Part shown: piece after piece, positions 21,034 through 32,666 of the stretch | Layout: every line of letters starts with the position of its first letter | Numbering within the stretch: position 1 is the first letter of the stretch | Position numbers and translations under genes: made by a program | The notes under the pieces: generated by a model | Database searches by the model: none | What the model was told of the DNA's origin: nothing | Seen by the model: the letters and a program-made list of their open reading frames with translations, nothing else | Source of the DNA: Prostheceraeus crozeri | Lineage: Eukaryota > Platyhelminthes > Polycladida > Euryleptidae | Length of the DNA stretch: 64,000 nucleotides | Direction: 5' to 3' | NCBI GenBank assembly: GCA_907163375.1 | Contig: CAJQUW010005334.1 | Coordinates: forward strand, 310,001 to 374,000

Positions 21034-24000
21034 CACAGTAGGGCGGAAACACGATTAGGATAAAAAAATTGTCCATCTACATATTATACACCAGTCGAGA
21101 GCTGAGATCATGAGGAATTCGAATATGTAAGTTAAAAAATCGAATCTCAATGTCCTTTTTGTACAGAGAGCAAAATTCAAAATGGCCGCCAAAATACAAA
21201 ATACTGTATTTTGATACCTATGTTAACAGGAAATGATAATCTGTCTACGTATTTGGCAATTAGAGACCAATTGTATAGTCAGTATTATGCAGTGGATACA
21301 CGAGAATAAATTCAGACAGCAGAAACAATGATTACGCTTTTTTAATAGTAGTATGTGACAAGTATTAAACTCTAATGTAATTATGTGATGCAAAAATCAC
21401 CAAAAATTACTATCCAATTTTGTTTCTTTTATAAATGCATCAATATGAAATTATGGAATACGTTTTTCATACATCAACCCAAAATCTCGCACTACAGGTT
21501 GTAGCAGCTGTTTTCTCCGCGCTTTACAATTCATTCACGAAAAACAAACGTTTCTCAAATCATTATTCAATATTCCATTGAAAAAAAGGAAAAATAACAC
21601 GAAATCAGAAGATACGCAAATGCTTTGCGTTGTAATCGTTAACTGTCTTCAACAACTGCTCCGGATAACGCGGGTTCACTTCATGGACCTTGTATTTGGC
21701 CCAAGTAGATTTAAAGTTAGCATGAACTGCGTCAACAGCCTGCTCGCTGTATCGTCCGAGTCCAGTGTGCACAGAATCACAAAAATCTGTAATATGGTGA
21801 AAGACTGTGTGGACCTTTGGACTGATCGAAATAACGAGAGGTAACTTTTCTCAAAGTCACGGATAATCATTCGGAAATCTGGATCGAGATCATGGCCGTA
21901 GCAGGCGTCCACAACTTTACGAAATTTTTCAAAGGTCTTGACATATTTCAAGCCTTGCAACGGGCACATGGATCGTAGTGCATCGATTTTGGATAGCAAC
22001 TTCTTGCACGAGTGTCCGTTAAACAAGCCTCCATGTATGGATTCTCTCTCAACAAAGCATGCGCTTGGCCAACTCATGGCTTCTGGCCACTCTTTTTTTC
22101 TAATTCTTTAAACATTTTGTTGAAGGTCCTATGAGAAGGTGCAACTCAGGAGGAGGAAGAAGATCAATCACTCGTTCTGATGATTCACCTCTCAGAATTG
22201 GACAATGCATATCCCGAAATGTTTTGCTTTGGACTTGTCCTGATCAGTTTCGTCATACCATCGCCAGAAAGCATCATTCAAGCTTCCAAGCGTTTCAAGA
22301 TTGCCCTTAAATATCAGAGAAGATTTGCTTGAGTCACACCAAGTGCACGGGTGTGAACAGCCGTGAGACATCAGACCGAGTAAGAGATTTGCTAATTTCA
22401 AAATTGTAGCAATAACCTTCGATGTCAATCAGGAAACGGAGTCTGGACCTATCAAGCGAATCAGATACCAAATCTTTAAAAGATTCGAGAAATTTTCTTG
22501 AATGTTTGGGAAAATACCTTTAACGCTGTTTTCTCTCCTGGAGGCATTCGAGCAAACAGATAGACAAATCTAAAAAAACCACCTCCACCATCAACTCCCA
22601 ATTTGAAAAGTAACCCCACTGCCGATCCATAATGACGGTGATCGATAATTTCTCGAATCAAGCCATCCAAATTGGTGCAACGCACAAACGGTCTGTCAAC
22701 ATGCTTGCACTCATCAGCAGTCTTACTAAATAAGCTTTCACATGAAACTGCAAAGAACGAATCAAGCGAGTGATTTAGCTCAATCAATTTGCTTTTAGCA
22801 TTTGATTCAACACTCTTCCTACTACCTGAAGTAGATCGAATGACACCAGCTAGCTTCAGTGTTGCATTGGAACTCAAATTCAGATCAGACTGAATATTCG
22901 AAAGATCATTTACATCTAGTCTGAGGAGTGGAGATCTCAACGTGGATGTTGGAGAAACTTCAATTTTCAATGGTTGACCTACAAGTGTTGAAAGACTTAC
23001 TGAATTTGTGGGAGACTGCATTGCTTTTGACTTCAGCACAGAGGCTGCAAGCTGCTCAGACGTTTTGCCTTTAGACGACAGTTGCTTCAGATTATCAAAT
23101 CTAGTGGTCTTGGAGCACTGATGAGCAAGGGCTTTCCCTAAATGTGTAAGAGACTTGCCACAAATCTTCAATGTTGAATTCGGATATGGTTCAGCCGATG
23201 GTCTTCCCACCTTCGACTCAGTCCATCCCTTCATACCTGCGGTCTTACACAGAAGACATGAGCACTCAGAATTTGATCGTGTTGACATAGGTGGAGGTAA
23301 TTCCGCAAGCGTCGAATGGTCAAACAGACTTACTGAACGGGTGAATATGTCCTTGTCGTATTCACCAACTACCAACCTACATGTGTTGCATAATGCTTTT
23401 GGAAGACGTACATCAGATGGGTCGTACCCATGGAGAAAGTATTTCTCGATAGTGCGTTGCATATTTGAAGTTATGAGGAGCATGGTTTTGGTCTTACCGA
23501 AACAAAGGAGACATACCTCAAGCCGGCTGTTTTCATTAGTCATCATCTGCTATTTGATTCTACGTTTTACGTATTCATTTACTTTGTTGTTACAGCAACA
23601 GGAACGCACACAGGCAGTGCAGCTACATGTATACATACATTCTTGGTTGATGGTGCCTAAATGTCATGATTAATAATGTGGAGCCTACATGTACACAATC
23701 GGCAATATGATAGGACGTCAACATAAGGAAATAAGATAAAGAAAACGACTGTGCCTATATTGTTAGCCGCCGAAGAAACTGTCTATTTTCATATACATGT
23801 ACATGTAGATGTATATCATTAACATATTGATGAAATTGGGCATCATATCATCATTTAAACAAGCGTTGCGAAAAGGCAAGCCGCAACCAATTTCATTATC
23901 TAAGCAAATGTAAACTTCAAAATATTGTATTCAGTCAACCAAGATCAATTGCAATTTGCTTTGTTTGCAACGTTTCTCTAAATACTATTAATTCGCATGT

Positions 24001-24703
24001 CTAAGTACATTTACATGCGCATTTATGTATTTGTACATGTATGCAATGAATAACTGGAAGTCAATACACTTTAGGAAAGTAAGTATTCCTCCTATCAATA
24101 TTAAATTAAGTTATCAATGCCACATGTATACACCGGTGCATGTAAATATTTGCTAAGACAAAGGCTAAATATACATTCAGCCATGTAATAAGAAAATTAC
24201 GTATACTGGGTGTTTATACCACTACATACAACTGCAAAATTTACTTATAGTCCTTAGAGAATAAATATCACAAATTCACCATTAGTGGATTTATAGAATA
24301 ATGAAATAAAACATGCATGTTCGGATAGCGACTTTTAGTGATTTTTGCATCACATAATTACATTATAGTTAAATACTCGTCACATACTATTATTAAAAAG
24401 CGTAATCATTGTTTCTGCTGTCTGAGTTTATTCTCGTGTATCCATTGCATAATACTGACTATACAAATGGTCTCTAATTGCCAAATACGTAGACAGATTA
24501 TCATTTCCTGTTAACATAGGTATCAAAATACAGTATTTTGTATTTTGGCGGCCATTTTGAATTTTGCTCTCTGTACAAAAAGGACATTGAGATTCGATTT
24601 TTTAACTTACATATTCGAATTCCTCATGATCTCAGCTCTCGATTGGTTTATAATATGTAGATGGACAATTTTTTTATCCTAATCGTGTTTCCGCCCTACT
24701 GTG
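21034..24703 (-). mobile_element. DNA transposon with 370-base terminal inverted repeats, superfamily not assigned
   Basis: Complete insertion of 3670 bases. The ends are CACAGTAGGGCGGAAACACG (21034) and its exact complement (to 24703); the inverted repeats run to about 21410 and from about 24325. A 4-base TAGG duplication flanks it (21030-21033, 24704-24707). It carries a broken minus-strand transposase-like gene. It has split the left terminal repeat of copy B, so it is younger than that element's insertion. Four-base duplications are known for several superfamilies (e.g. Sola, Academ); I could not decide. Confidence 0.9.
21676..23546 (-). pseudogene. Zinc-finger transposase-like gene of the 3.67-kb transposon
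   Basis: The N-terminal frame (22476-23546, 356 residues) opens with Cys pairs CLLCFGK (about residue 12), CNTC (about 52) and CSCLLC (about 95), then a Ser/Leu-rich linker and LFKLGVDGGGGFFRFVY (about 315-335). Further pieces follow at 22192-22428 (HPCTWCDSSKSS, GNLETLGSLNDAF), then a segment with DLLPPPELHLLIGP (about 22150), then 21676-22077 (HGGLFNGHSCKKLLSKIDAL). This DGGGGF / C-x2-C / LHLLIGP / GGxFNG series is familiar from uncharacterised transposon proteins of cnidarians and other animals. At least two frame breaks separate the pieces. Start: ATG at 23546. Confidence 0.65.
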
Positions 24704-26050
24704 TAGGGTGTTTTTCAAGTCAATCGGGGAGAAAAAGTTCTGACTCCCCCACTTCTGGACAGTGACTTCAATCTTGACTTGTGAGGATCGTAAAAAGTCG
24801 TGCGATAGCTCGTTTGAAAGCTAAGAGCGAGACAAATTCATTGAACGGCTTGTCTCTACGTTCCTTCGTTTAGGTTTGAGAGCGAAATGTTGATTTTTGG
24901 AAAATCGCGAAAAAACGACAGAGTTAGAATTTTAAGAAAATGTCTCTAACCAAATTTGGAATCCTCGTGACATTTTACAACCGAATAGATAAGTTTTGAG
25001 GGTCGTGGGAGTGAAATAAAATTTTCAAATTTTTTGATTTTTGGCGATGAATAGCGGAGGATTGGAAGTGAGTAAAGACGTCGGGTTTCTTTTGGTGGAA
25101 ACACCGCACTTTGTTCTCTAGGATCCTACATTTCAGATCTGTGGAAGGCTTCGCTTCGAAATGAGAGCTTGTTTAAAATCGAATCTTTACGCATTTTAAA
25201 AGATTTTGGATACTTTGAAAAAATGGCATAGTTTTTTCAACTCGGCTTCTGATGATCGGAGAAAGTTGAGTGATGGCTTAAATGAAAGGTGAGAGCGAGA
25301 AAACGTGACTGTCAAAATTTGAAGCCAATCGGAACTCTAGAACCAGAGATAGAAGCGTTTAAAGTTTACAAAGGCTACACCAGCTGATGTACGAATCCTA
25401 TATAAGCTTGGAACCGAATGAGAAATCTCATTAAGACGAGAGATTGTCAGAGGTAGGTCGTCTCTCCGGAGCTCTGATGACTTAGAAAATTTCATAGCTG
25501 ATATCAGCTAAGGTGTCAGACTTATAGGTTAGCCAGACTATGGCTTGTGATCACTTTCATCAAATACGTCAAATACGTGATAGCTATTGATCAGACCTTC
25601 ATTTACAGACTACCTATAAAATTTCATAAGTAGTGCTAAAAAGTTGAAAAATTTGAATTCGTTATTTTTGGAGGTTTTCTGGGGTTTTCGACCCTGCTGA
25701 AGTCAATGAAGGCATGCATAAGTGTGTGCGAGCAAGTCTTCTCATGTCTTTACATTATACAAGCGGCTTTTCACTCAAAGCGAGCATGGTACGGAGAGTT
25801 TCGCTGTAATATTCCAATGACAGGGTGTTCCTTCGGGACGGCGGATGATGCCGTAGTGATAAGTGTGGCAAGGGAGTGTGTCATATTTTAGACCGAAACC
25901 TCTGGGGCAACTCATGTTGGGCATTTGACACAGTTCTCAACGTAGCACTTTGAACGCCGATTGGTTGAGTCTTAGCTATCTTGTCATGGGTGGCTACTAA
26001 ACATCTCGTTTGCAAAACGCTTGTGAATCACGGCTTGCTATCCCTCTCCA
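24704..26050. repeat. Left terminal inverted repeat of copy B (inner part)
   Basis: From about 24877 to 26050 it is the reverse complement of 39566-40772; the innermost shared words are GCTTGCTATCCCTCTCCA. The outer stretch 24708-24876 matches copy A's terminal repeat instead. The open frame at 25706-25891 is not convincing as a gene. Confidence 0.85.
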
Positions 26051-26155
26051 CGGTTTGCTATCAAGCTGATCAAAGCAACGACTTGGGATGTTACCTCTAA
26101 AGTATAGTTAGTAAAAAGTAGTCATGAAAAAATACTTTATTTGGTCTTTGATTTA

Positions 26156-26479
26156 TCAACAGCCATCATTGAAACCCGTTTTACTAATAGCAATGACAAT
26201 ATGGTTTAATTTATTCAGAAGCAAATGATCGCCGTAACCATGAAAGTTGTCCATCCGAGAAATAATCTTACGCAGATGTCGTGTATAAAACTCAGAAGCA
26301 TCAGTAACATATTCTTGTCCGTAGAAACGAAATTGAAAGTCAACACTTTCCGCTTCTTCACCCTGTGGAAAATGAACGTAATTGACATTTGCAATTAAGT
26401 GAGCCTTGATGAGACTGTCTTTGAAATAAGATATCAACTCCGTAAATATTTCTCGTGTATAGTCTAAACATGCTTCCAA
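26156..26479 (-). CDS. Small element protein resembling the PolB N-terminal domain (copy B, left side)
   Basis: Open frame of 107 residues just inside the left terminal repeat. SLIKAHLIANVNYVHF, a strand-rich middle, and FYTRHLRKIISRMDNFHGYG followed by LLLNKLNHIVIAI parallel the polymerase N-terminal region (ending IEKVDIKI) and the genes at 6675-7064 and 9290-9775. It is transcribed away from the + strand unit starting at about 26740, so the 26480-26740 gap is likely a shared promoter region. Function unknown. Confidence 0.5.
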   Translation of the reverse strand: MEACLDYTREIFTELISYFKDSLIKAHLIANVNYVHFPQGEEAESVDFQFRFYGQEYVTDASEFYTRHLRKIISRMDNFHGYGDHLLLNKLNHIVIAISKTGFNDGC

Positions 26480-26716
26480 TTTTCTTTCTCCTCCCTTTGA
26501 AACTCAAGGATGTAATCTTGTACCAAGCCTCCGAGGCTCTTTTGATGAAAACAAATCGTGCAGTCATCATGTTTCAATGTATGACTTCAGGCGCCATTGT
26601 TGACTCTATTGCTAATCATCATTTTTGCCTAAGGCGATTTCAACAACGCGTTTCAAATGTGCGTGCGCACATCGGGAACTCTAGCTCGTCTGTGATTGGA
26701 GCCGCTTAGGAAATCT

Positions 26717-26725
26717 TATAAATAG
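26717..26725 (+). promoter_or_regulatory. TATA box of the + strand unit of copy B
   Basis: TATAAATAG about 40 bases before the first likely splice donor (GT at 26766). It would start the proline-rich/zinc-finger transcript. Confidence 0.55.
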
Positions 26726-26739
26726 GAGTGCACAAGTTC

Positions 26740-28870
26740 TGCTCTTTACATTTATCTTTCACAAGGTGAGTGTCGGTGAGCTCCTGCTATCAGGTTGTTT
26801 TGACTTGCTATCAATTTTTCAGTGCATGAATGTATTCGTAATGGGGAACCCGTCCCCCAAGGAGCAATCGAGGAAGCCTATGAGCGGCTTGGCAAGTGTA
26901 AGTATCTTTAACATCTCATGCTTAGACTGTTTCAGATCCTCTGTATCATCCTTGTCTCAATGTCTAATCTCTCTTTCCTCTCTACAGATTTGGCCAAGAT
27001 GAAGAAATGGGAAGAAGCCGCGAGGAAGCCCTACCTTCCCGTCCATCAACCTCCGCTCAAGGTCCAACTCCTTTCTCGAGCTCGGGCATCGTCATCGCCC
27101 CACCTCCACCGCCTGCTCCGCTACCTGTACCAGTCCCTCCTCCTCGCTGCCACGTCCCTCCGACACCAAAGCCAAGGACCCTTCCACCTTCGGCTCGTGT
27201 CCCACTCCTACCTCCTCCCCGTCCATCGGTGTTGCCGGAGATTAACTCATTAGATGGTAAGTAACCGTGATTGGGAAATAGGGCCAGGTCTTCACAAAAA
27301 CTCATTTCAAACTTGGAAATTATGGTCATGTTACTAATCCTTTTTTCTTTTTCTCAACAGATCTGGCAACGGTCCTCCTGGACGACGACGTTGCCTCCCG
27401 CCCCATCATCATCCCATCGCTGTTGACAATGATATAGATACAGTTCATAAACATCATAGAGACTACAATGCCAGCGTGAAGAGAGTTTTGCAATGTAGGT
27501 GGCTTTATTTCTAGTAATACAATGGGATGGTGGTCTGTAAAGGTGATGTCTCTTACCGAAACATACAGCCATATCAAAAATCATTTCATCTCTAAACTTC
27601 TTTTGATCACAATGCATATGATAGTCTTGTCTTACACGATCTACCCAACATGGCAAATATAAATTATCAATGTGTAACTGAAGTGTTGTTGCTTCTCGTT
27701 CAGAATCATTTCCTAATATTTTAACAATATGAAAACTTGACAGCCATCGTTTGAAATCACTTATCAAATACGTTTCATTCACAAATCCAATATGAATCAA
27801 AATAGAAGGATCAAGTCCATCCACATGATGTCGTGACTATTCCTCTTTGTGTGGAGGACAGTAGGCAAATCTATGATACACACTAACAACAGTTTGATCG
27901 CTTTCCCTCATTGCAATGGCACTCAACTACTGCATTGGATTCCCCTCACTGTCTATGAAGATGATAACCTACAATATCAAAAAGATGTGATGTACATTAC
28001 AAGATAATACATTGAGTAGGAACTTTACAAGGATGTCTGTCCTTCAAATAACAAAAGATACATGCAACATGATTGCAATGTATTAATTGAATGTAACGCA
28101 CAAGACCGCGTTTTCCACATTCACTACAAACTAACTGATTACAATACTTAGGATTTCTCTTTGGTGGTAACACCACCTTTCTTTGATACACGACGATGGT
28201 AAGTAACCGTGATTGGGAAATAGGGGCTAAGTCTTCACAAAACCTCATTTCAAACTTGGAAATTATGGTCATGTTACTAATCTCTTTTTTCTTTTTCTCA
28301 ACAGATCTGGCGACGGTCCTCCTGGACGGCGACGTTCCCTCCCGCCCCAACATCATCATCCCCTCGTCGCCACCACCTGCTGCAGCGAACGAACTCCCTC
28401 TCCTCTCCGTTCAGTCGGTGGAGAGACTGCTGGAGGAACAGGAAATGGAGTTGGAGATAGTGAGAGAGGAGATCGAAACCGAGGAGGAAGGTATTAGGGA
28501 GAGAGATGGAGCTATGGCTCGACAGCTCAGCTGTACAGACTGTGGACAAGTCTTCGCGAGGCCATTCTGCCTTCACCGACTCCGGCATTCTCGCTGCCCA
28601 AAAGCGAAAGGAGGTCTGGAGAAGGCGCGCCGACCGATATCTCAACGGCCCAAGTGTGAAGGTTGTGAACGCACGTTCTACAACAGCACCAACATACAAC
28701 GTCACATCGAAGGTGGCTCCTGTGGCAGTGTGAGGCAACCACCGACGACATCAGGTAGGAAGCATCCTTCATCGTACGTCGGCTTTTCCTGTTCTTCGTG
28801 TCAGAAGACCCTTCCTACAGAGTTTGTTCTTTCTTCACACACTCTGTCACACCCATCCCACAGAGCTTTA
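26740..28870 (+). pseudogene. Intron-bearing proline-rich and C2H2 zinc-finger region upstream of PolB (copy B)
   Basis: Intron-like signals: donors at 26766 (GTGAGT), 26898 (GTAAGT), 27257 and 28199 (GTAAGT); acceptors at about 26822, 26987, 27360 and 28304, each after a pyrimidine tract. Between them lie a proline-rich stretch (IAPPPPPAPLPVPVPPP, about 27090-27150), a glutamate-rich helix (about 28430-28500) and three C2H2-type finger-like segments: CTDCGQVFARPFCLHRLRH (about 28533), CEGCERTFYNSTNIQRH (about 28653) and CSSCQKTLPTEFVLSSH (about 28793). The fingers lead directly into the polymerase region. The element is a fossil and this part contains an internal duplication. Confidence 0.5.
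27420..28196. repeat. Internal duplicated block of copy B (source-like copy at 36683-37452)
   Basis: About 775 bases are nearly identical, in the same orientation, to 36683-37452, which carry the unknown His/Cys protein and the RING-like protein. The block sits between two copies of an intron-plus-exon unit (27252-27421 and 28193-28368, about 94% alike by eye). It is a rearrangement inside the fossil element rather than a separate gene. Confidence 0.8.
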
Positions 28871-29563
28871 CACTGACAACACTGTCACTCCAACGCTGAG
28901 CAAGTTTTCCCTTGAGAGGCTCGTTCGCGACTATGAGTTAGAAAGCTGTGAACCTGTAGAAGATATTCATCCTTTCTTGATGAATAATATAGGTTTAATT
29001 CATCAAATGTTGACAAGCTTAGATAGGTTTTTGCTCAAAGGCATGTTCTATCTCACTGCTCGTTTCAATAAGGTAGACAGTAGCACGGGAGAAGTAGAGT
29101 CCACTGTCACCATTAGGATAGCCTCATGTGCTGCTGATCTCATAGGTGATGTAAACGAGCGGATAGAGAGACATGCGACCTATCTCGTCAGCAACTTAAA
29201 TTAATTTTATGAAAGAGATATCGGTTTGGTTTTTGATGGGATAGAGAAAGTAGACATTAAAATCAATCTTTTAGAAAATTTACAAGGGAGCGGCTGTTTC
29301 AGCCTACCCAAAGCACTGGCTAGCAGAAAGGCTGTCATCAATGTAGATTGTCAGTCCCAGTGTTTCAAGTATGCGTACTCTCCATTCCTCACTATGATGA
29401 TATAAGCATGCATCGTCAAAGATTCACCAAGTATTGTGAATGGGAGGATGAGCTTCAGTTCGACGGGCTAGATATCAGCACATTAGATTTTAAGGACATC
29501 ACCCAATTTGAAAAACTCAACAACATTAAGATCGTCGTCCATCTCTGGGAAACGTGGTATTAG
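28500..29563 (+). pseudogene. polB: PolB N-terminal part, copy B (broken)
   Basis: Matches 1-700 of copy A. It carries the zinc-finger-like lead-in, FLMNNIGLIHQML, FLLKGMFYLTARFNKVDSST, the ERIERHATYLVSNL segment and the LDISTLDFKDITQFEKL segment. This part of the fossil polymerase is broken, and the next block in copy A order is displaced to 34000-35440. Confidence 0.7.
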
Positions 29564-29565
29564 GG

Positions 29566-30990
29566 GTGGCTTAACTTTTGTTAACAAACTTGTTGTAAAC
29601 AACACCCAAGACATATGATCGACCACGCATTTAATGTACATAGGCCAGAATAATTTATATGGGAGTGCATTATCCAAGCCTTTGCCACAGTCTGACTTCC
29701 AATGGGTAAACCCCCATGACATTGAACACTTCTCCAATCCAGCACACATCATGGCACTGGGAGATGAGGCCGACATATGTCATTTATTTAAAATCGATCT
29801 CATCTATCCAGAATGCATTAAGAATAAGACAGTTGATTTTCCACTCGCACCCGAATCTGGCATAGTAAGTCCAGATATGTTCTCTCCCTTTATGGAAGAA
29901 CACAATAAGAAATATGAGGCGCAAAATGACTTAAAATATAAACCCTCTAGGAAGTTGTTGCTCCCAATTGAACAAGCAGCAGTACATCGTGCACTATTCC
30001 ATCCTCAAATTCTATCTAGGTATGGGGATGCAACTTGACAAGGTCCATCGCGCTCTCCAGTTTAGGCAGAAGCCCTGTCTAAAACCATATATAGAGTTTA
30101 ATAGCAAGAAACAAGTTGAATCCAAGAATTTTTTCGAAAAGGACTTCTTTAAATTTAAGAATAATGCCCTCTTTGGCAAAACCATGGAGGATGTAAGAAA
30201 GCGCATGGACTATCGTATAGTGACTGATCTGGAAACGAGTATCAAGTTATGCCTCTCTGCGCTGTTTTGTCACCATGATGTCATTTCTGAAGACATTACT
30301 GGTTTTAAAATGCTAAAATCCAAAGTAGAACTTTGCAAGCCCATTTATGTCGGTCAAGCTGTCTTGGATCACTCCAAGTTAGAAATGCACAAGTTATTTT
30401 ACCACACTTTTAGGTCTTGTCTATTGATCCAACATGTGGAATTAGTAGGAAGTGATACAGTCAGCTTCTTCCTGGCTTTGACAACCACTAGCCAAGTCAA
30501 GCCAGGAAGACATTTTAAAATATTTAGCACCCAAGTTTGATAGCTTCAATCATAGTTTCAACTATCCCACTGACCATCCGCTTTACTCTACCACAAATAA
30601 AGCGAAGCTTGGCTGCTTCAAGGATGAGTGCGCCGGCAAAGAGATAGAGGAGATGATCTTGCTTCGCCCCAAGATGTACTCCATGAAACTAAAATCCTCA
30701 GAGATTTCTATTAAACGGGCGAAAGGCATCTCGAAGTCAATCGTTAGAAAAATGACACAGGGACTATCAAGATGCCTTAGATTCACTTAAAATTAAAAAA
30801 GTAGAAATGACTATTTTAAGATCTCAGTCGCATCAAGTCAGAACGACGTTTAGGAAGCGAGGTCTCTCAGCTTGGGAAGATAAGCGATGCTGGATGAGTC
30901 CTAATCACTCCCTACCTTATGGCCATCCAGACACACATTTACCACCACCCAAGAGACAGAAACTTTCTCCTCCTCCTCCGTCCGGCGATG
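29566..30990 (+). pseudogene. polB: PolB C-terminal part, copy B (broken)
   Basis: Matches about 2110-3537 of copy A. It includes the NNLYG motif region (about 29650), the KPSRKLLLPIE and YIVHYSILKFYLGMG blocks (about 29940-30025), motif B KFKNNALFGKTM (about 30155), the motif C region (about 30450) and the tail with MILLRPKMYSMKLKSS (about 30655). Several frames are involved and the gene is not functional. Confidence 0.75.
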
Positions 30991-32004
30991 TTTGATGATG
31001 AATGCTTCCTCTCTGTTGTGGTTGATGCTTTGCTTTTTCACTCCATGGCGCTTTCTACGGCGTGTTGTGAGTGAGTATCTTGTAACATGCGTCCATATTC
31101 TGATCACTTCATATCATTGGTTGCATATCAACTTGTTTTCCTGACTTTGTTTTCTCCCTGTACATGAGTGACTTTGTTTTCTCCGGTGATGTGTGCCATA
31201 AAAACTTTGTTTTCTGTTACCAACAGTATTACCTAAGCGCGGTGCTATGAAAATTGGCTGTGATGATGAATAACATATCATGTACATACTGTGTCGTTTT
31301 CCCTTCGCACAAAGTTGGGGTTCAAATAGGTGGGACTGACTTGGTAATAATGTCGTAAGCATTTCAGTGTTCGCAAGATAGGTGAAGTATCAAATAAAGT
31401 CATAGGCACTTCACTGTAAAGTTAGAGATAAAGTTGTTGTTTGCAAAGATAGAAATAATGTCATAGACATTTCAGCGTCTGTAAGATAGTTAAAGTATAA
31501 AATAAAGTCGTGACAATGTCACTGTTTGTAAAGTCAAAAATAATGTCAGAACGATTTCAGTGTTTGTAAAGTTAGAGATAAAGTTGTTGTTTGTAAAGTT
31601 TGAAATATAGTTATAACCATGTCACTGTTTGTAAAGTTATGAATAAAGTTACAAGCATTTCAGTGTTTGTAAAGTTAAAAAGAATGTCAACCATTTCAGT
31701 GTTTGTAAAGTTAGAGATAAAGTTGTCGTTTGTAAAGTTTGAATCAATGTCAGAACCATTTCAGTGTTTGTAAAGTTAGAAAGAAAGTCATAACCATGTC
31801 AGTGTTTGTAAAGTTAGAAAGTCGAATTTTATCTTCCCGGTTTTGGGAAAACATGTCACTTTCCTGACTTGTTTCATCATTAAGTAATCATTCGCAAAAG
31901 TTTTTCTATCGGTAGGATAACATCGCCCTAAAGCATCTTTATTTAGTTTAGGTTGATGACTTGCATGTCTATAAATAGCACTGACTCATCATAAAGCGAT
32001 GAAA
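30991..32004. repeat. Convergence zone of copy B: degenerate TAAAGTTAGAAATAAAG repeats and TATA box
   Basis: No gene. From about 31360 to 31820 a degenerate unit of roughly 35-60 bases recurs about a dozen times, built from GTTTGTAAAGTTAGAGATAAAG and CATTTCAGTG words. A TATAAATAG box (31970-31978) and TGACTCAT (31982-31989) precede the 68-bp array, as in copy A. Confidence 0.65.
31970..31978 (+). promoter_or_regulatory. TATA box just upstream of the 68-bp array
   Basis: TATAAATAG in the block GTCTATAAATAGCACTGACT, which is also found at 4374-4392 (with one change) and 4626-4644. It points into the array at 32013. Confidence 0.45.
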
Positions 32005-32012
32005 CTTGTTGA

Positions 32013-32631
32013 TGACCTTTTCATCGAGAAGTGTGTGGGTGTCATTTATTCATATCGATGGCGCCTCAAGTCAGACAGCGTGACCTTTTCACCAACAAGT
32101 GTGTGGGTGTCATTTATTCATATCGATGGCGCCTCAAGTCAGACAGCGTGACCTTTTCACCAACAAGTGTGTGGGTGTCATTTAGCGTGACCTTTTCACC
32201 AACAAGTGTGTGGGTGTCATTTATTCATATCGATGGCGCCTCAAGTCAGACAGCGTGACCTTTTCACCAACAAGTGTGTGGGTGTCATTTATTCATATCG
32301 ATGGCGCCTCAAGTCAGACAGCGTGACCTTTTCACCAACAAGTGTGTGGGTGTCATTTATTCATATCGATGGCGCCTCAAGTCAGACAGCGTGACCTTTT
32401 CACCAACAAGTGTGTGGGTGTCATTTATTCATATCGATGGCGCCTCAAGTCAGACAGCGTGACCTTTTCACCAACAAATGTGTGTGGGTGTCATTTATTC
32501 ATATCGATGGCGCCTCAAGTCAGACAGCGTGACCTTTTCACCAACAATTGTGTGGGTGTCACTTATTCATATCGATGGCGCCTCAAGTCAGACAGCGTGA
32601 CCTTTTCACCGACAATTGTGTGGGCAATAGT
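32013..32631 (+). repeat. 68-bp tandem array (about nine units) at the gene convergence point of copy B
   Basis: Units run TGACCTTTTCACCAACAAGT, GTGTGGGTGTCATTTATTCA, TATCGATGGCGCCTCAAGTC, AGACAGCG (68 bases). There are eight full units and two partial ones (a short one at 32150-32188 and a terminal one from 32599). Copy A has only three, more diverged, units at 4440-4620. Because 68 is not a multiple of three, the overlapping open frames through the array cycle through frames and are not evidence for a protein. Confidence 0.95.
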
Positions 32632-32666
32632 TCATTGGGATGACTCATTCAAAACACATCATGTGA

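Noticed and set aside
27007-27264. Independent proline-rich host gene
   Set aside because: It lies inside copy B between its left terminal repeat and polymerase, with introns leading toward the finger region.
28500-28870. Independent host C2H2 zinc-finger gene
   Set aside because: The finger-like region runs into the polymerase region; the window's first bases match its end, so it belongs to the element.
32013-32631. CRISPR-like array
   Set aside because: Units are contiguous 68-mers without unique spacers, in animal DNA next to an element gene; a plain tandem repeat.
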